Positions 25,781 to 39,597 of a stretch of 64,000 nucleotides of DNA are shown in pieces. Position numbers and translations under genes: made by a program. Each line of letters begins with the position of its first letter. Position 1 is the first letter of the stretch. The notes under the pieces are model-generated. The model was given only the letters and a program-made list of their open reading frames with translations, was not told the DNA's origin and made no database searches. Source of the stretch: Microcebus murinus (lineage: Eukaryota; Chordata; Mammalia; Primates; Cheirogaleidae); contig NC_134112.1 in NCBI RefSeq assembly GCF_040939455.1, positions 25,392,501 through 25,456,500 on the forward strand, in the 5' to 3' direction.

Positions 25781-27291
25781 TGTATGCAACTGGCTGCTTA
25801 ATACTGTTTTATATTATGACAGCTTCTTGCAGAAAATGTCATGCATGACTACTATGAAAGGTGTATTAAATGTTTGTAAAATTATTTTAATGATTCAGAA
25901 GTTAAGTAATGTATAAGTAAAAATTATCATCTGCACGATCATTTATATGCCTGGTATTTCCCTTCTGTTTTCAGTGTTGTGCTGATTGCAAAACTATGTT
26001 TTATTTGTTTATTGATATTCTTTTTATTTTGTGAATTTTATTTTATCTTAAAGCATATTTTATAAATCTATAAACAAAATGAAATGTTTAAATATACCCT
26101 TCTGAGCAATATAGATAGTTTACTTTCGGATTATACTTCTATATTTTAAAGAAGTACATTTGGTCATTTTGATGCACACTCAAGTTTCGAAACCTCTGCC
26201 TTATGATCCCCTTGCTCAAAGTCTAGTGAAAAAGACATACAAGTGGACACAGTCTGTTACCCTGATGTTGTAAGTATCACATGAATGTCTGTGTCTTTCT
26301 CCCTGGCCAGACTCACATGTGTCTGTTAACAGTATTCTTTAAAGCTAAGGATCAGAAAAAGGATTAAGCCTGTGGTATGCTTTTATTTTCTGGCAATAGG
26401 AAAAGAACCACCACACATTAATTGTTCTAGTATTGAAGTTTTCGTACATAATCTCTAGTAATTTACTCAGTTATATAGCTAATAATGCTTTGTAATTCTT
26501 TTAGTTATCCAGTTGTATGTATGGTTACCAGTTCATACTGAAGACTAGACTTGGGCATTTTATTGGTCTCAATAATATGTTGGCTCGGTGGATGTTTTGT
26601 TAATATGGAGTAGGCATGTGCTTAAAATTTTATTGGCTAGAGCTGTCCTGGTACTGAGCTAGAACTTTATAGGCCAGTTGCTTGTTTTTTTGTGTGTTAA
26701 GGTGATCTTCATCCAGGCATATGTCCCTGCAAAGCTATTAAACTTTATAAATTTATATGTAAATTTATGAGTAAGTGTGTATTAATTTTACCCCCAGCTT
26801 GGCTGCTTGTTAAAGGATATGTCTCTTGACTTAAGTAGCAACATTGAAGAGGTGTTAGCTTCTTGCAGAAAATTTAGCTTCTACTTGATTTAACATATAC
26901 CAAAAGTATGAACAAGGCAAACAGTATATTGGAAAGATTGTCTGCAAATGTGCAGGGTGTCTATTCATGTGGATATTCTATGATCTTATCCTTGAGTTTA
27001 ACAAAGCTGTTTGGGAGCTATATACTTCGGCTGCCTAGTTTTGCACTCTGTAGAATTGCTTTTACTGAATTTTGCTTTGCCATTAGGCTATTGGCTCAAT
27101 GAATGATGTTATACAAAACAACCCTATGAAACTCTTGTTTTATATACTGTAAAAATGTTATTGAGGACATTGAGAATGTGTGGGAGAAATTTCTTTCTCA
27201 TTTCAGTGCCAGGAGCCAGGTAATAGTTGTGTGTTCTTCCCTGAACAATGATCTATATTTATCTTATGGGTAATGGCCCACAGTTTATTGT

Positions 27292-27331
27292 GTTGGTTGT
27301 TATAAAGCTTCACGTTGGTTGTTATAAAGCT
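27292..27331. repeat. Short tandem duplication
   Basis: gttggttgttataaagctt occurs twice, separated by cac. Confidence 0.8.
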
Positions 27332-27793
27332 TATAACTGAATTTTGGCCCACTCCTTACAAGTGTAAATGACTTTGTATTTCCAACTTGTTTTGTGTTCC
27401 ACCCTGACTCATAGTTTTGTCTTGATTAAAAAAAAAATTGAAATAATGACACAGAAAAGTTACAAGAATAGTACAAAGAATTCCCATATACCTTTCACCC
27501 CAATTCCCCTAACATTTATATTTTTCTATACAGATATTTGCTTTATCACTCTCCCCTCCCCACCCTTTTTGTGTTTGTTATGTATACATAGGCTAATATC
27601 TCCTATTTGCTTTTAATTTGCCTTACTAAATGTATCTGTACAAATGCAGAATCAAAATTGAAATGCTTTTTGGGGAGAAGAAGGCAGTATGTTACTAAAT
27701 TAGCAGTAATAATAGTAGGTAATGAATTTCATACCTATATTAAAAAAAGTTATGGAAAAACCTCTAGTTTTAGATGGAAGGAATACAAATTGT

Positions 27794-27797
<4 letters not shown>

Positions 27798-27825
<28 letters not shown>
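27798..27825. repeat. GT microsatellite
   Basis: About 14 uninterrupted GT units, with a second short GT run at 27834-27842. Confidence 0.9.
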
Positions 27826-29024
27826 TCCTATATGTGTGTGTGTTAAGAGAGAGGGTAGAGAGATTACACACGTTTTTAAAGAAAATGCTTATAAAACTTC
27901 AAACCACAATAGTTACTTTGAATGACAGAAGAGGGGAAATTCCCAAGAACTTTTTGATTTAAATAAAAATTAAGGAATTTCCTTCTTAATAAAAGAATTT
28001 TCCTTCTTAAATAAAAATAGGTATATTATTTATTTATGAATACGAAAGCACAAAGAATGTTTGGGAATGTACTTGCTTTAGTAATCAAGCCCAACTAAGT
28101 AATCAAATAATCAGAGTAGGACTATGAATAGAGTCAAAACCTTAATTTAACAATATTTACTTCTTATTAATTTAGTCATAAAATAATTTTGTATTTGATA
28201 ATTTTTAAGCTACACATTTTTCACTTTTTTAAACTTATTTTAACCACCTCTCATTTATAAGGTTCTTTTGGGAGATAAAATGATAATTGTTTATGTACCT
28301 GTTCTTTCTTCAAGGCAAAAACAAAAACATATTAGACCGTACCATATAGAAGACATTATAACTGCGTATTCCTATTTCAGATACTTCATATATGATCTTA
28401 TGTTATTAATGCCTCTAAACTTTTTGTACACAGAATAGGAAAAATAAGTGAATAAAAATGAATTTAAAACTATTATAAATTATAAAATGTTTATATTATG
28501 AAAATAATTTTAAAAATTTATAATTTAAAATGCACAAATAAAACAATTGCAAAAATGAATAAATCAATGAAAGAATTTTCCTACAGCCTGTGTGAAAATA
28601 GAGGATAGGTGAGTAGAAAGGAGCTAAAGAATTCAGCCTAAATTATATTCATTTCTTATTTCTATACAGTTTGCTAGAGGAATCTGCATACAAAAAGAGC
28701 CTCTTTTTCCTTCCAAGAGTATCAGTTTTCCCATTTGTTCCATGTTTGTGTGTATGTATTTTTAAACTAAAACGGAAGTCTTTAGAAATACATTCTTAGA
28801 ATCAAAATTGATCTAAAATCTTGTAGAAAATGAAACAAGCACTACAGAATTTTAAATACATAGTATTTTTAAATATAGCATTTGGTTTTATAGAATTAAT
28901 CTTAATAGTGATTACTTCAATGCCGTAAAAAAGTGATTCAATGATATTGTCTTATACGGTGTCTATAGATGGCATTCATTTATTTTATCAGCAACAGAAC
29001 ATAGCATTTCAGAAAATGGGCTTT

Positions 29025-29195
29025 TTAGGCAGATAAACTTGGGGTCCTGTCTCCACTCAAAGTGTATGACTTTGATTTCCCATTGGTAACATGCAGTTAA
29101 TATACTTACTTGTGGGGGTTGTATGAGAATGAAATGAGATGATGACTATGCCATGCTTACCTCATGGTAAAGTCTCAGCAAATGTTAACTGTTGC
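29025..29195 (+). mobile_element. MIR SINE
   Basis: 'gtatgactttgatttcccat' followed by 'gagaatgaaatgagatgatg' and 'tcagcaaatgttaactgtt' is MIR in sense order. Confidence 0.62.
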
Positions 29196-29421
29196 AGTTA
29201 TGACCTCATTGAACCATGATGATATTTGTAATCATGCCACTGAAAAAGAGATGGTTAAAGCTTATGGTGTGAAGATGTGGAAAAGGTTGTGTTTTATATA
29301 GAGATAGCATGGGAAAGGAAGAAAGAAGTAAGACCTATTATTAATTATTATTCTTTACATTTTATTCATAAATGTTTTGACTTTTTTTTTAAAACAATGC
29401 CTTTAACAACTATTATTTTAA

Positions 29422-29700
29422 TTTTTTTTAGAGACAGGATCTCACTCTGTTGCCCAGGCCTGAGTTCTTGGCATCATCATAGCTCACTGCAACCTCCAAC
29501 TCCTGGGCTCAAGTGATCCTTCTCTCTCAGACTCCTGGATAGCTCAGACTACAGGCATGTGCCACCATGCCTGCCTAATTTTCAAATTTTTTGTAGAGAC
29601 AGGGTCACCTATGTTAGGCTGATAACCCTTGGTCTAAAGTGCTTATCCTACCTTGGCCTCCCCAAATGCTAGAATTGCAGATGAGCCACCATGCCCAGCC
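29422..29700 (-). mobile_element. Old dimeric Alu (AluJ-like)
   Basis: Antisense dimeric Alu without the strepsirrhine middle block, heavily substituted and with small deletions in the right half. It is older than the seven lemur-type copies. Confidence 0.8.
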
Positions 29701-30059
29701 TCTTTCAACAAATGTTTGATGAAGTTACATTTATTTTTCCTAGTTGCCTGCTTTAGGTAATGTTTAGAAGAGAGCCTAGCATATAATATACACTAGTAGA
29801 TTTTTTTTTAAACAAATTGTTTCTTTGCATTTATGCTAATCTTCACTATTTATAATACCGTCAGATATTTTTCCATGCATCAGATTTTTTTCCCCAAATA
29901 TCTGTTAAATGGAAAGAAACTAGTATTGTGAAAAGATGTTTAACTTTCATGTTTTTATTCTGGCAGTTTATCTTTTCAGCTTTCTTGTTTTCTTATATGT
30001 GGAACAATGGACTTGTAGCAAATTTGAATTGCCGTTTAATAATAAGAACTAATATTTTT

Positions 30060-30240
30060 TAAAGGGCTAAGTACATCCTACTAAATAACCACAGTAATTC
30101 TCCATAGTGTGTGTTCCCTCTTATTACTTACATTCAAAGATTTGAAAACTAAAGCTTAGTGAAATCAAGCATCAATCACTTGCTAAGTCACACTGTTATT
30201 GTAGTAAAGAAGAGCATTAAATTAAAACTCAGTTTATAAT
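30060..30240 (-). mobile_element. MIR-like relic
   Basis: 'gatttgaaaactaaagctta' and 'cttgctaagtcacactgtta' fit a reversed MIR, strongly diverged. Confidence 0.5.
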
Positions 30241-30995
30241 TGTTTATATTTTATAATAGAGTCTCTGAAAATTTTGATATATTTAGAATTATATTTTTAA
30301 CTTAAGGAAAAACATACATTCCATTTTAAGCTTGGATCTCATTTCCTTAATGTGTTTGTACATCAGAGACTTTTAAAAAGGCTGTTGTTTTTATGAATTT
30401 ATTTATTTTTCTTGTCATGGAACAGATGATTAAGATATAGGCAGATACAAAGTACCTGAGAATTTACTCTAGGTAGTAGATACAATTTGATTTAAATTCT
30501 TTCTGTGAAATCTAAATATCTGTTACTAAAAAGTAGCCTTTACCTAAATATAAAAGCACAATGGGTATCCTGTATTATAAGTATGTGAAATAATACTCTT
30601 GTCTCAAAGGTGAAATTTCTCATAGTGAACCTTATTTTTAAATGATTGATTCAGTGTATTATTATACTATCATCCCTGGAAATAATTGAGAGATTCTTAT
30701 AAGGTTTTCCACAAATGAATAACTCTGGGATTTTTTAAGGTAAAAACCATATTTTTAAGTCTGTAAGGAATGAGTTTAATATAACAATGTGATACCTAGT
30801 TATCTATCTATCATTAGACTGAAGAACCAGAAATCTTAGAGTGTTTTTTTTTTACATCTAATTTTATGAGAAAAGGAAAGTATTCCTGTCTTAAAGATTT
30901 ATAAAAAAAACCCCAGCAATCTTCAGGTATATAATAAGATAGTTCATATTCAAGACATACACTCAAGCATATGTAAAAGTAAAAGAAGCAGTTTT

Positions 30996-31327
30996 TTTTT
31001 TTTTTTTTTTGAGACAGAGTCTCGCTTTGTTGCCCAGGCTAGAGTGAGTGCCGTGGCATCAGCCTAGCTCACAGCAACCTCAAACTCCTGGGCTCGAGTG
31101 ATCCTTCTGCCTCAGCCTCCCGGGTAGCTGGGACTACAGGCATGCGCCACCATGCCCAGCTAATTTTTTATATATATATCAGTTGGCCAATTAATTTCTT
31201 TCTATTTATAGTAGAGACGGGGGTCTCGCTCTTGCTCAGGCTGGTTTCGAACTCCTGACCTTGAGCAATCCGCCCGCCTCGGCTTCCCAAGAGCTAGGAT
31301 TACAGGCGTGAGCCACAGCGCCCGGCC
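30996..31327 (-). mobile_element. Lemur-type Alu SINE, full length
   Basis: Antisense body from poly(T) to gcgcccggcc, with the strepsirrhine middle block. Exact 14-bp target duplication aaagaagcagtttt at 30982-30995 and 31328-31341. Confidence 0.92.
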
Positions 31328-32138
31328 AAAGAAGCAGTTTTAAGTGAATGGAGAAGGATAATTGGACTCTATGGATAATGTAATTCACACATACTTTTTA
31401 TCTGTGAATTTTTGATTCTTATTTTAGTGGATGTTGATGAACACACTTCATTTCAGATTTTTCATAATTATTCTGGGATCTTGCCTTTTGACTTTTACAT
31501 ATTTTGGTAGATTTCCATGAAAATTAGTAGCAGCCACAAATAAATAATCTTTGGGATCATATTCATGAACATGTCTTACGTGTATATAGTTAATAATATT
31601 AAATGTTATTGTTGTCTTCTTTGGTTCCAGATAGACCTATTGAAGTCATTGCAAATTGTCATGAGAATATTGAAATTTTTATTTCATGAGGTTAAGTTAA
31701 TAAAGGTAAACTTGAATTATCCTAATGGCTGTTCAGTTTTTGCCTGGTAGCTTTGAAAATGACTTTCCACTTTACAGAGGAGGGAGGAGACTAACAGTTG
31801 GTAAACCTGTGAGTTATAACCTCTGCTTTGGCTCCAGTGTCATCACGTGGGTTTTAAAGCCTTATCCCCAAAGCTTAACTCTCCTGGGAATTCTGTTATG
31901 GTTCTACTAATTGGAAGTTGACCATCTTAGTGTCAAATCATGGTGCGAGCCATTTTTGTTTTTGTTTTAAAGGAAATACTGTGATACCCTTAGAGATCAC
32001 CCCTACTAGTATATTCTTTGTTTAATCCATTCTGAAGAAAGTAATAGTGCCAAGGTGAGAAAACAAGTTCTGGGAAAGGACTATGCTAAAGTAACATAAT
32101 TAGTCATCTTTCAGAGTTACTACAGAGATTATTTTCTT

Positions 32139-32489
32139 TTTTTTTTCTTTTTTTTTTTTTTTGGAGACAGAGTCTCGCTTTTGTTGCCTAGGCTAGAGTG
32201 AGTGCTGTGGCGTCAGCCTAGCTCACAGCAACCTCAAACTCCTGGGCTCAAGCGATCCTCCTGCCTCAGCCTCCCGAGTAGCTGGGACTACAGGCATTCG
32301 CCACCATGCTCGGCTGATTTATATATATATATATATATATATATTAGTTGGCCAATTAATTTCTTTCTATTTTTATGGTAGAGACGGGGTTTCGCTCAGG
32401 CTGGTTTTGAACTCCTGACCTTGAGCAATCCGCCCGCCTCGGCCTCCCAGAGTGCTAGGATTACAGGCGTGAGCCACCGTGCCCGGCCT
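32139..32489 (-). mobile_element. Lemur-type Alu SINE with expanded TA tract
   Basis: Antisense full-length copy. Exact 14-bp target duplication gagattattttctt at 32125-32138 and 32490-32503. The TA-rich stretch between the halves has grown to 12 AT units (32321-32344), and a short deletion removes 'ctcgctcttg' from the right half. Confidence 0.92.
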
Positions 32490-32864
32490 GAGATTATTTT
32501 CTTAAAGGCTAGTATTTGATATGTCTGTTGAATATGTATTTTCTTTTTGCCACTAAAAAAAAATATTAAAAGGATTTCAAATTCCAAATTTCCCATGTGG
32601 AGGGGAGAATTATTAGAATAAGAAAAATGTTTAATTTATACATTTATTTTCTTTCATAGATATTCTAGGCCAACGTTCTAGCTAGAAATTAAACCTTTGA
32701 AATGACATAAAATAGGTCTATGCTTGATCTAAAGGAAATTATCAGTTCTACAAAAAAATATGTTGTGTACAATTTCCACATTTGATGTCATGGAAAATTG
32801 AATCCATCTTGGACCTTGGCCGTTTGTTACTGAAAGTACAAGAAAATATTAGTGTAGAATTAAT

Positions 32865-32995
32865 TGAGAGGACTACAGAGATGATCTAACCTAATTTTTT
32901 CAGGTTTTAGATGAGGAAACTGAATCCCAGAGAGGCTGGGATTTTTTGCCTGTTTAAGGTAAAAAATTTGCAGAACTGAAATTTCATTACGGACT
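32865..32995 (-). mobile_element. MIR-like relic
   Basis: 'agatgaggaaactgaatccc' and 'agagaggctgggattt' are the reversed MIR core. Confidence 0.55.
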
Positions 32996-33461
32996 TCTTT
33001 AACCTATACTGTGGATCTTGAAGTCAGGATCAATGTAAAGCTAAGCTTCTGGATATCTGCTATACCATTGAGTCACTTTATTTAATATTTATATTCAAGT
33101 TAAGTGTAGGTTTCTCTCCCTTGTTGATATATAGTCTTTTTTATTGTGTTTTAGTTTTTGTTTGTTTACTTTGCAGATATGCTGGCGAATTTTTGCACTT
33201 AAACCCTTTTAGAATAATAAGAGACAAAGTATCAATATCTATGCATCTTTGTATCTATTACCTACTCTCTAGAAGCAAGGAAGATGGCATCTATATCTAT
33301 GTGGGCAAGTGTGAAGGAAAATGTAATTAAACTGTACTTATGGAATGATGAGTTCTGAACTAGTAATAGGGCTGGGAACTCTGGCTTATTGATAGGCTAT
33401 TTCCTAAAGCTAAGTGTCCAATGTTCCCTTTAGCCAAAAACGTCATTAAGATAGTAGACAT

Positions 33462-33476
33462 CAAAAAAAAAAAAAA
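33462..33476. repeat. Poly(A)-only insertion with direct repeats
   Basis: A C plus 14 A residues sits between agatagtagacat (33449-33461) and agatagtggacat (33477-33489), a 13-bp repeat with one mismatch. It looks like target-primed reverse transcription that copied only the tail. Replication slippage is the alternative. Confidence 0.5.
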
Positions 33477-34399
33477 AGATAGTGGACATGATCTGGAAGG
33501 ATAATGGAAATAAAACAAAAAGCATTTTTCTACCTTTATACAAAATTATAATGCACTGGGATTATATTGGTATGATGAGATGTTGGCACCTGCAATTTGG
33601 AAGACCTATTTCTTGCTTAGTAACCCTTGTAGGGTGTTAGTTTTTATATCTAATATTTTGAGCTTCTTTAGAAAAGTAAGACTATCATATAAGAAATACA
33701 TACTCATTTTGTAAAAAGAAAGCTAGTCTTTCTCAGTATATATTATACCTATTTCCTTGGAATACTGAAAACTTGTGGCCACTTAAGCAAGGCCATGTAA
33801 TAGTTTTCTGCAGTGTAAATAGGGTGGCCTAGAGTATGGGTTAAGTTTTTTGCTCCCCTTATTTAGGATACAATTTCTTTTTTCTTTTTTTTTTTTTTTA
33901 ACTTTTAATTGTTTATTCAGTTTCACGGGGTATAATTTCTTCATTAACCACTTTCACTTAACCAAAAGGCAATCTGTAACTGCTTTAAAAATAACTACAA
34001 TGCTTAACTTGTAGAGTTACTAATCATGCTTTTTCCTTTCTGATTCATGTTCTCTGAGCAACATAATCTTACATTTACATTAGCATCTATTCATTTGAAC
34101 TAACAGTTGCAGTGATAGTAACATATAATAATATTTAATTGTAATAATTAATAAAAGCTAACATTTACTGAATGCCTACTATATACTAAAGGACTAAGGC
34201 CCAGTGAATGTATTTGTAAGTCAAGGGTATGAATTTTGATAGTGTAGCAGAGCTGATAATGTAATTGTGAATTCATTTGAATGTTGTGTAATTGGCTGTG
34301 TTGCATCATAAGATAATGTAAGATGGTGTGTGGCAAATATTTGGCAGCTCTTTGTTGTTGCCTGCTAGTGCCTGAAGGTGCTATACTCACCTTCACTTA

Positions 34400-34900
34400 A
34401 CTTTTCTTCATGTATTGTTGTTGAAACCGCAAGGGGCTTTCAGTCTATGTCTAGTTGCTTGTCACACAAAGATCCAATTATTGAGGCAACAAGGTTACCA
34501 AGGAAGAAAGGAATTTTTTATGTGACAGGTATCTTGCTTGTCAAGAGAACAGGAGAAGCTGCCTGAAATCCATTTTTCCAACTAATGAAATCATGGACTT
34601 TTAAAGGAGGGGCCACATGCCTTGAGGCAGGTCATGGTGAAACTAACAAGGGGCTTCGTGCATTGGGGCAGGTTGTAGGGGCCTGCGCATCAGGAAGTCT
34701 GCCCTGGGGCCTTCAGAATCTCAGCTCCTTTGTCTTACAGAGAAGCCACCATTTCTGGGAAACAACTCAGAAGATCAAGTGGATATTTAAGGGAGAGGAT
34801 TATAAAAATCATATACAGGTCATTGAAATTTGTTCATGGGACTTGGTTACTTTATTATACCTGCATTTGTGTAGTCTTAATTCTTCGGACCAATCTGAAT
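34400..34900. other. Unassigned block, possibly LTR-derived
   Basis: A GC-richer stretch with a 107-codon open frame of no recognisable protein. Text such as 'ggaggggccacatgccttga' suggests LTR-like material, but I cannot name it. Confidence 0.3.
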
Positions 34901-36918
34901 CTTCTTAAATGGTTTTATACTATTGATCATCGTAGGTACAGTGGTATGGGGTCTAAACTATGTGAGAATTCATGTTATTTTAAAAGGAGAAATTGCTACT
35001 TTTTATATCTTATAACAAAATTTTAATTTCTACCATCTAAAAGTATTTATATGTTTATGGTGCTAAACAAATGGTTTTTCTAAGAACTTAAAAATCTGAA
35101 GCATTTAAAGGGATTACTATTGATGTACTTCTCAAAAGAATGATTCAAATCCTGGATGTTGGATAAATAGTAAGGTTTAGAAAAATGAAATTTCAGTTTA
35201 AAAAAAACCTTGCTTCTTCCCTCCCCAGGAATGAAATAAAAGATTTTATGTTAGAAACATGAATTGAGAATTGAGCATAATATTGCTTATGACTTCAATT
35301 TATCAGGTGGAAATTTAATCAACTTTTTTTTAAAACAAAGATTTAGGTTATGTATATAGTCATCAAATATAGCAAATTCTAATTTCCCACCTCCTCCTCT
35401 TCTTCCCCCACTTCCACTCCCCTCTATCCACTTTTTCTCTCCTCTCCTTTCTTTTTGACAGATTTTTAAAGTGGAAAGCTATAGTAAAGGTACTCATTTC
35501 TTTTAAGAATAATTTTTATTTTCTTCTTAAGATTAGAGAGCATTTATTCTGTATGTAAGGAGCATTTATTATGCTCGATGGAAATGAGAGAGTTGTGGGA
35601 CTACTTCTCACTAAGACCAAATCATACCACAGTTACCCTCTTTAGTTTAATTGTTGACCAGGACTTGTTCACACAGATAAAATTTCTGTATGTGATTTTT
35701 ACTTTATGTACAAAAATATTATAGTAAATAATGTACACTTTTGTATGAATCAAGTTTATTTTGAAAGAAAGAAACATAGTTACATTTATTGAACAGCTTT
35801 TCAAGTATTTACACTGGCTTTCCCTAAAATTTTATATGCATTTCAAAATCAATGCTGTATTTTAAATATATTTTAATGATATCGTTTTGTGTTTACTGAG
35901 TGATAGTGACCCACCAGGGAACTGAAATTAGTGCTTTAATTTTAATCATTACTTCTTAAGGGAAAATATGTATGACTGTTAGCTATTGTGATCCCCATGA
36001 TATTAAAAAAAAATTGGTAGAATTCTGCAATGCATTGGTATGTAGTGAACTTCCTATCAGACATTTTCTATCTTAAGATATATTGAAACCATTTCCATTG
36101 GATGTATTTCATAGAAGCTTTCATTAGATTAGTAGTTTCCATTTGTTAGCGATCTAATAAAATTGAGGATAACTATTATATTTCTAATGAAGTTTATAAA
36201 AATATTGAACACTTGAGAAACTATTGAGCAATCTGTCATTTATGACCATTTATATGCAATTTCGAGTTGCCTTAACTTTTAGCTTAATCTTTAAATTTTT
36301 TGTAAGGACCCACTATTTGTTTATGATAGTTCTATCAGATCTATCTAGTTATAGACTCTTGAATGCCCTAGAAAAACCTAAAGCATACTAAGTGGGATGT
36401 CTGTAAGGTTTCTCTGTGAATACAACCACGAGAGAGAATATTTGCCATGGACTCAGAGAAACAAATTTTAGCATTTGATTTTGGGGGAAAATTATTTTAT
36501 ATTTTACTTAGTAGGAATAGGGATACATGGGTAAGAGTCAGTATGCATTGAAATTCTTGAAGAGTTAATCCACTATAAATATGAAGAAGCTTGTATGATC
36601 TATTTGAAGTTCCCAACCTCTCTGTCTTGTCCCTATAGAATGTAGATTAAAATGTATCACCCTTTAGAGTTATAGAATATTACTGATTTGGGGAGAATAA
36701 TATATTAAAATATAGGAGTACAGAACTTTTTTTTTTTTTTTGCTCTTGAGATTTACAGGAGTAGTAAAGGGACTATGAAATGGATATGAAACAAGGCTGT
36801 TAGACTTGGATTTAAGCAATTTTGGTAATTAAAAGTACACTGAATCTAATGCTATCTGGCACTTGGTTTTTCTAAAATGGATTACTCAATGCTTTTTTTT
36901 CTCCCCCATTTCCCACAG

Positions 36919-36996
36919 GAACACAGTTTCCTCCAATTCCAGCACAGGACCTTCCTTTTGTTCTAAAGGCTGGCTACCTTGAAAAACGCAGAAAAG
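36919..36996 (+). CDS. SKAP2: SKAP2 exon: start of the PH domain
   Basis: This 78-nt exon follows a pyrimidine-rich acceptor ending in cacag and precedes a gtaagc donor. It opens with two bases that complete a glycine codon and closes with the first base of an aspartate codon (phase 1 on both sides). It encodes TQFPPIPAQDLPFVLKAGYL and then EKRRK. The human counterpart begins AQFPPIAAQDLP, so the first and seventh residues differ. The 'FVLKAGYLEKRRK' part is the first beta strand of the PH domain, whose basic residues lie near the phosphoinositide pocket. Agreement of sequence, phase and splice sites makes this secure. Confidence 0.95.
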
Positions 36997-38028
36997 GTAA
37001 GCTGTAAGATTCTAATTAAAAATCTAAAAATGTTTTCATCCTTAGATAGCACATGTTTGCAGTATACATGTGAAGGCAGTATTCTCTTTAGGTGATTGAA
37101 GAGTTTTAAGAATGTAAAACAGTCTGGATTACATTATCTAAACCATAAAATGTAACTTTGAGCATTAAATGATTTTTAATAAGAAAGCACTAAGTCAGGT
37201 TGTCAACCTTGGTTATTTGTAAATGATTCGGGAGCTGCTTCCTGCCTCTTACAGGAAAGCTGCAGGCCATGACTGTGTTCTCAAGGATGGGATTTCTCAC
37301 CCTTATCTCACCTGGCTGAGCAGCAGGTTATCCTGCACTCGACCTGGCATACACCACGTCTGCTATGGTTCAGATCGAGCCTGGCATCTTGTCTGCCATT
37401 GTCTATTATTCATTTCAGTGTTCCTCTCCACTGGGTATGGTAATTGGGAGTTGACCATATGGTCTCACTCTTTCAATACCGATATTTAATGGAAATGAAT
37501 TATGGAGGTGGTGTTATGATATGAGAAATGAAAAGCAGAAAGTTGTCTTTTCATTACCATTCTACTTCTCTCTCAGGTAGTCCCTTTGGGCCCTTCTGTT
37601 TATATTCCATTTGCTTTTCTTTAGCTGAATTTTAAAGCTAAAAGAGATAACAGAAATAACCTGAGTCAACTCCTCCTCCTGCCTTTTATAACAGATGAGT
37701 AAATTATGAATCCACCCAGATGAATCAATTATCCCAAGACCATATAGTGATGCCTTTTTGACTGCCCCTGTTAGGAAAGTTGGTTAGCTGTGCAGTTGAT
37801 TCCTTACGTATGGCAGCTCCATCTCTGCTTCACTTTTTTCCTTTTAGCTTGTGGGTTTGTTGTTGTTTGTTTTTTGTCTCTTGGAAAAGTAGATACAAAT
37901 TAATTAGTCATAGAATGTTAGAGTTCAAAGAAATCATATTAGCTTTTTCTTTTACAATAAGGAAATAGCCTTACATTTATAAATGTAATATACATTATCT
38001 AAACTGATCTTTTTCCTGTTTATTGTAG
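36997..38028 (+). other. SKAP2 intron between first and second visible exon
   Basis: A 1032-nt intron with gtaagc donor and ttgtag acceptor. It contains a moderately GC-richer block at about 37220-37480 that I cannot assign, and a MIR-like relic at about 37640-37760. No extra exon was recognised. Confidence 0.85.
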
Positions 38029-38112
38029 ATCACAGCTTTCTGGGATTTGAATGGCAGAAACGGTGGTGTGCTCTCAGTAAAGGAGTATTCTATTATTATG
38101 GGAGTGATAAAG
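38029..38112 (+). CDS. SKAP2: SKAP2 exon: PH-domain core strands
   Basis: This 84-nt exon has acceptor ttgtag, donor gtagcg and phase 1 on both sides. It encodes (D)HSFLGFEWQKRWCALSKGV followed by FYYYGSDK. This is the beta2-beta3 part of the PH domain. The arginine in 'WQKRW' corresponds to human Arg140, which I recall as the residue needed for binding 3'-phosphoinositides, and it is kept. The YYY cluster includes the position listed as phosphotyrosine 151 in human. One difference from human is visible: G for T in 'ALSKTVF'. It follows the previous exon after a 1032-nt intron. Confidence 0.95.
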
Positions 38113-38529
38113 GTAGCGTTGGTGTTCAATTTTATCAACTTCTATTGCATGAGGGTTTTTTTTTGGCCATTTTGACCCTCCCCTTCCTTTGGAAACAGAA
38201 TAAACTGAAGACAAATGGAGAAAGAATAACTGAAAATTTTAACAATTATAGTCTAAGACTAATTTATAATCCTATTTTATTATTTGATAAATGCTTTGAA
38301 TTCCAGAAAGCCCTCAAAGTTAATACAATTATGTTTTATTAAATTAGGAAAGAGAGTAAAATAAGTTTCATTTGTGTGGCCTTTCATCTTAGGAAATATT
38401 TATCATCAGGCTACATTGTAGGATTTCTGGAAAAGTTAAGACCGTAGGGGATGAAAGTTTTGAAAGCAGAAAAAGATATTATTTTTCTTAAATATTAAAA
38501 AAAAAATTAGATACAGTTAGCACCAGTTA

Positions 38530-38825
38530 TTTTACTGTTAGGAAATCTGAGAACAGAGGGATTAAGTAACTTATTCGAGTTCACAGAGCTGGTAAATGGC
38601 AGATTTGGGATTTTTTGTGTGTGTGTGTTACTCAGGCTGGAGTACAATGGCTGTCCCATGCACAATTATAGTGCACTGTAGCCTCAAACTCCTGGCTTCA
38701 AGCAATCCTCCTGCCTCAGTCTCCTGAGTAGCTAGAACTATAGGTGCATGCTATCGCACACAACTCAGATTTGGGATTTTAACCTAAGCAATATGGTTAG
38801 AGTCCATGTTCTTAGCCACTACTGT
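38530..38825 (-). mobile_element. MIR SINE, interrupted by an Alu monomer
   Basis: Left part 'ttaagtaacttattcgagtt', 'cacagagctggtaaatggca'; right part 'gttagagtccatgttcttag'. The two parts join across the insert at 38615-38765. Confidence 0.78.
38615..38765 (-). mobile_element. Alu monomer inserted into a MIR
   Basis: Antisense monomer with a GT-rich tail, flanked by the exact 15-bp repeat cagatttgggatttt at 38600-38614 and 38766-38780. Both flanks belong to one MIR, so the nesting order is clear. Confidence 0.85.
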
Positions 38826-39140
38826 CACTATGGTAATTTAGAAACAATAAGATACATTTTGTAGCTTCATTTGTTATTTAGTAAATCTCTTCATCATAGT
38901 TCAAATAATTTTAAGTTTATTATTTGAACAAATAAAGCCACAGACTAATGAAATTTAGAGAATGTAAGCTTTCTTAGTTTTGCTTTTTTCTAGGGAAAGG
39001 AGGCCAGGAATTGACTATTATTAAGTAAAGGTCACATAGAAATTGATAACATTCATTTCCAGAAAGAATACTTTTAAAAGAAAAAAGATGTAAGAGTCCA
39101 GTATCACTGAATATAAGCTTTCCCACAGAATTAGAATATT

Positions 39141-39405
39141 ATTTTTTATCTTTTTAGAGACAGGATTTCATGCTGTCACCTAGGCAGGCTCAAGCATTCT
39201 TCCTGCCTCAGCCTCCTCAGTAGCTAGGACTACAGGTGTGGACCACTGCACCTTGCTTAGTTTTTTTTTTTTTTTTTTTGTAGAGACAGTGGTCTCACTG
39301 TGTTTGTGTTGCCCCAGCTGGTCTTAAACCCTCCATCTCAAGCTATCATCCTGCCTCAGCCTCTCAAAGCTCTGGGATTATAGGCATGAGCCACCGTGCC
39401 TAGCC
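39141..39405 (-). mobile_element. Old dimeric Alu (AluJ-like), deleted
   Basis: Antisense Alu missing part of one arm, with a long internal T run at 39260-39279. Flanks share agaatt. Confidence 0.78.
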
Positions 39406-39597
39406 AGAATTGTTATTCATCAGTGTGGTTTGGAAATTGGTTTTATCTGACATTATTTGCAGTTTTGAGGGTTTTTTCCTTATAAAAACATGCAGATAAG
39501 ATTATTGTATTTCCAATAAATTTGACATACTTACATAATGCTAGAAATTGGTCTTACTTTTTGGCTAATGAGATTAACAAATTAAGAATTAATGTAG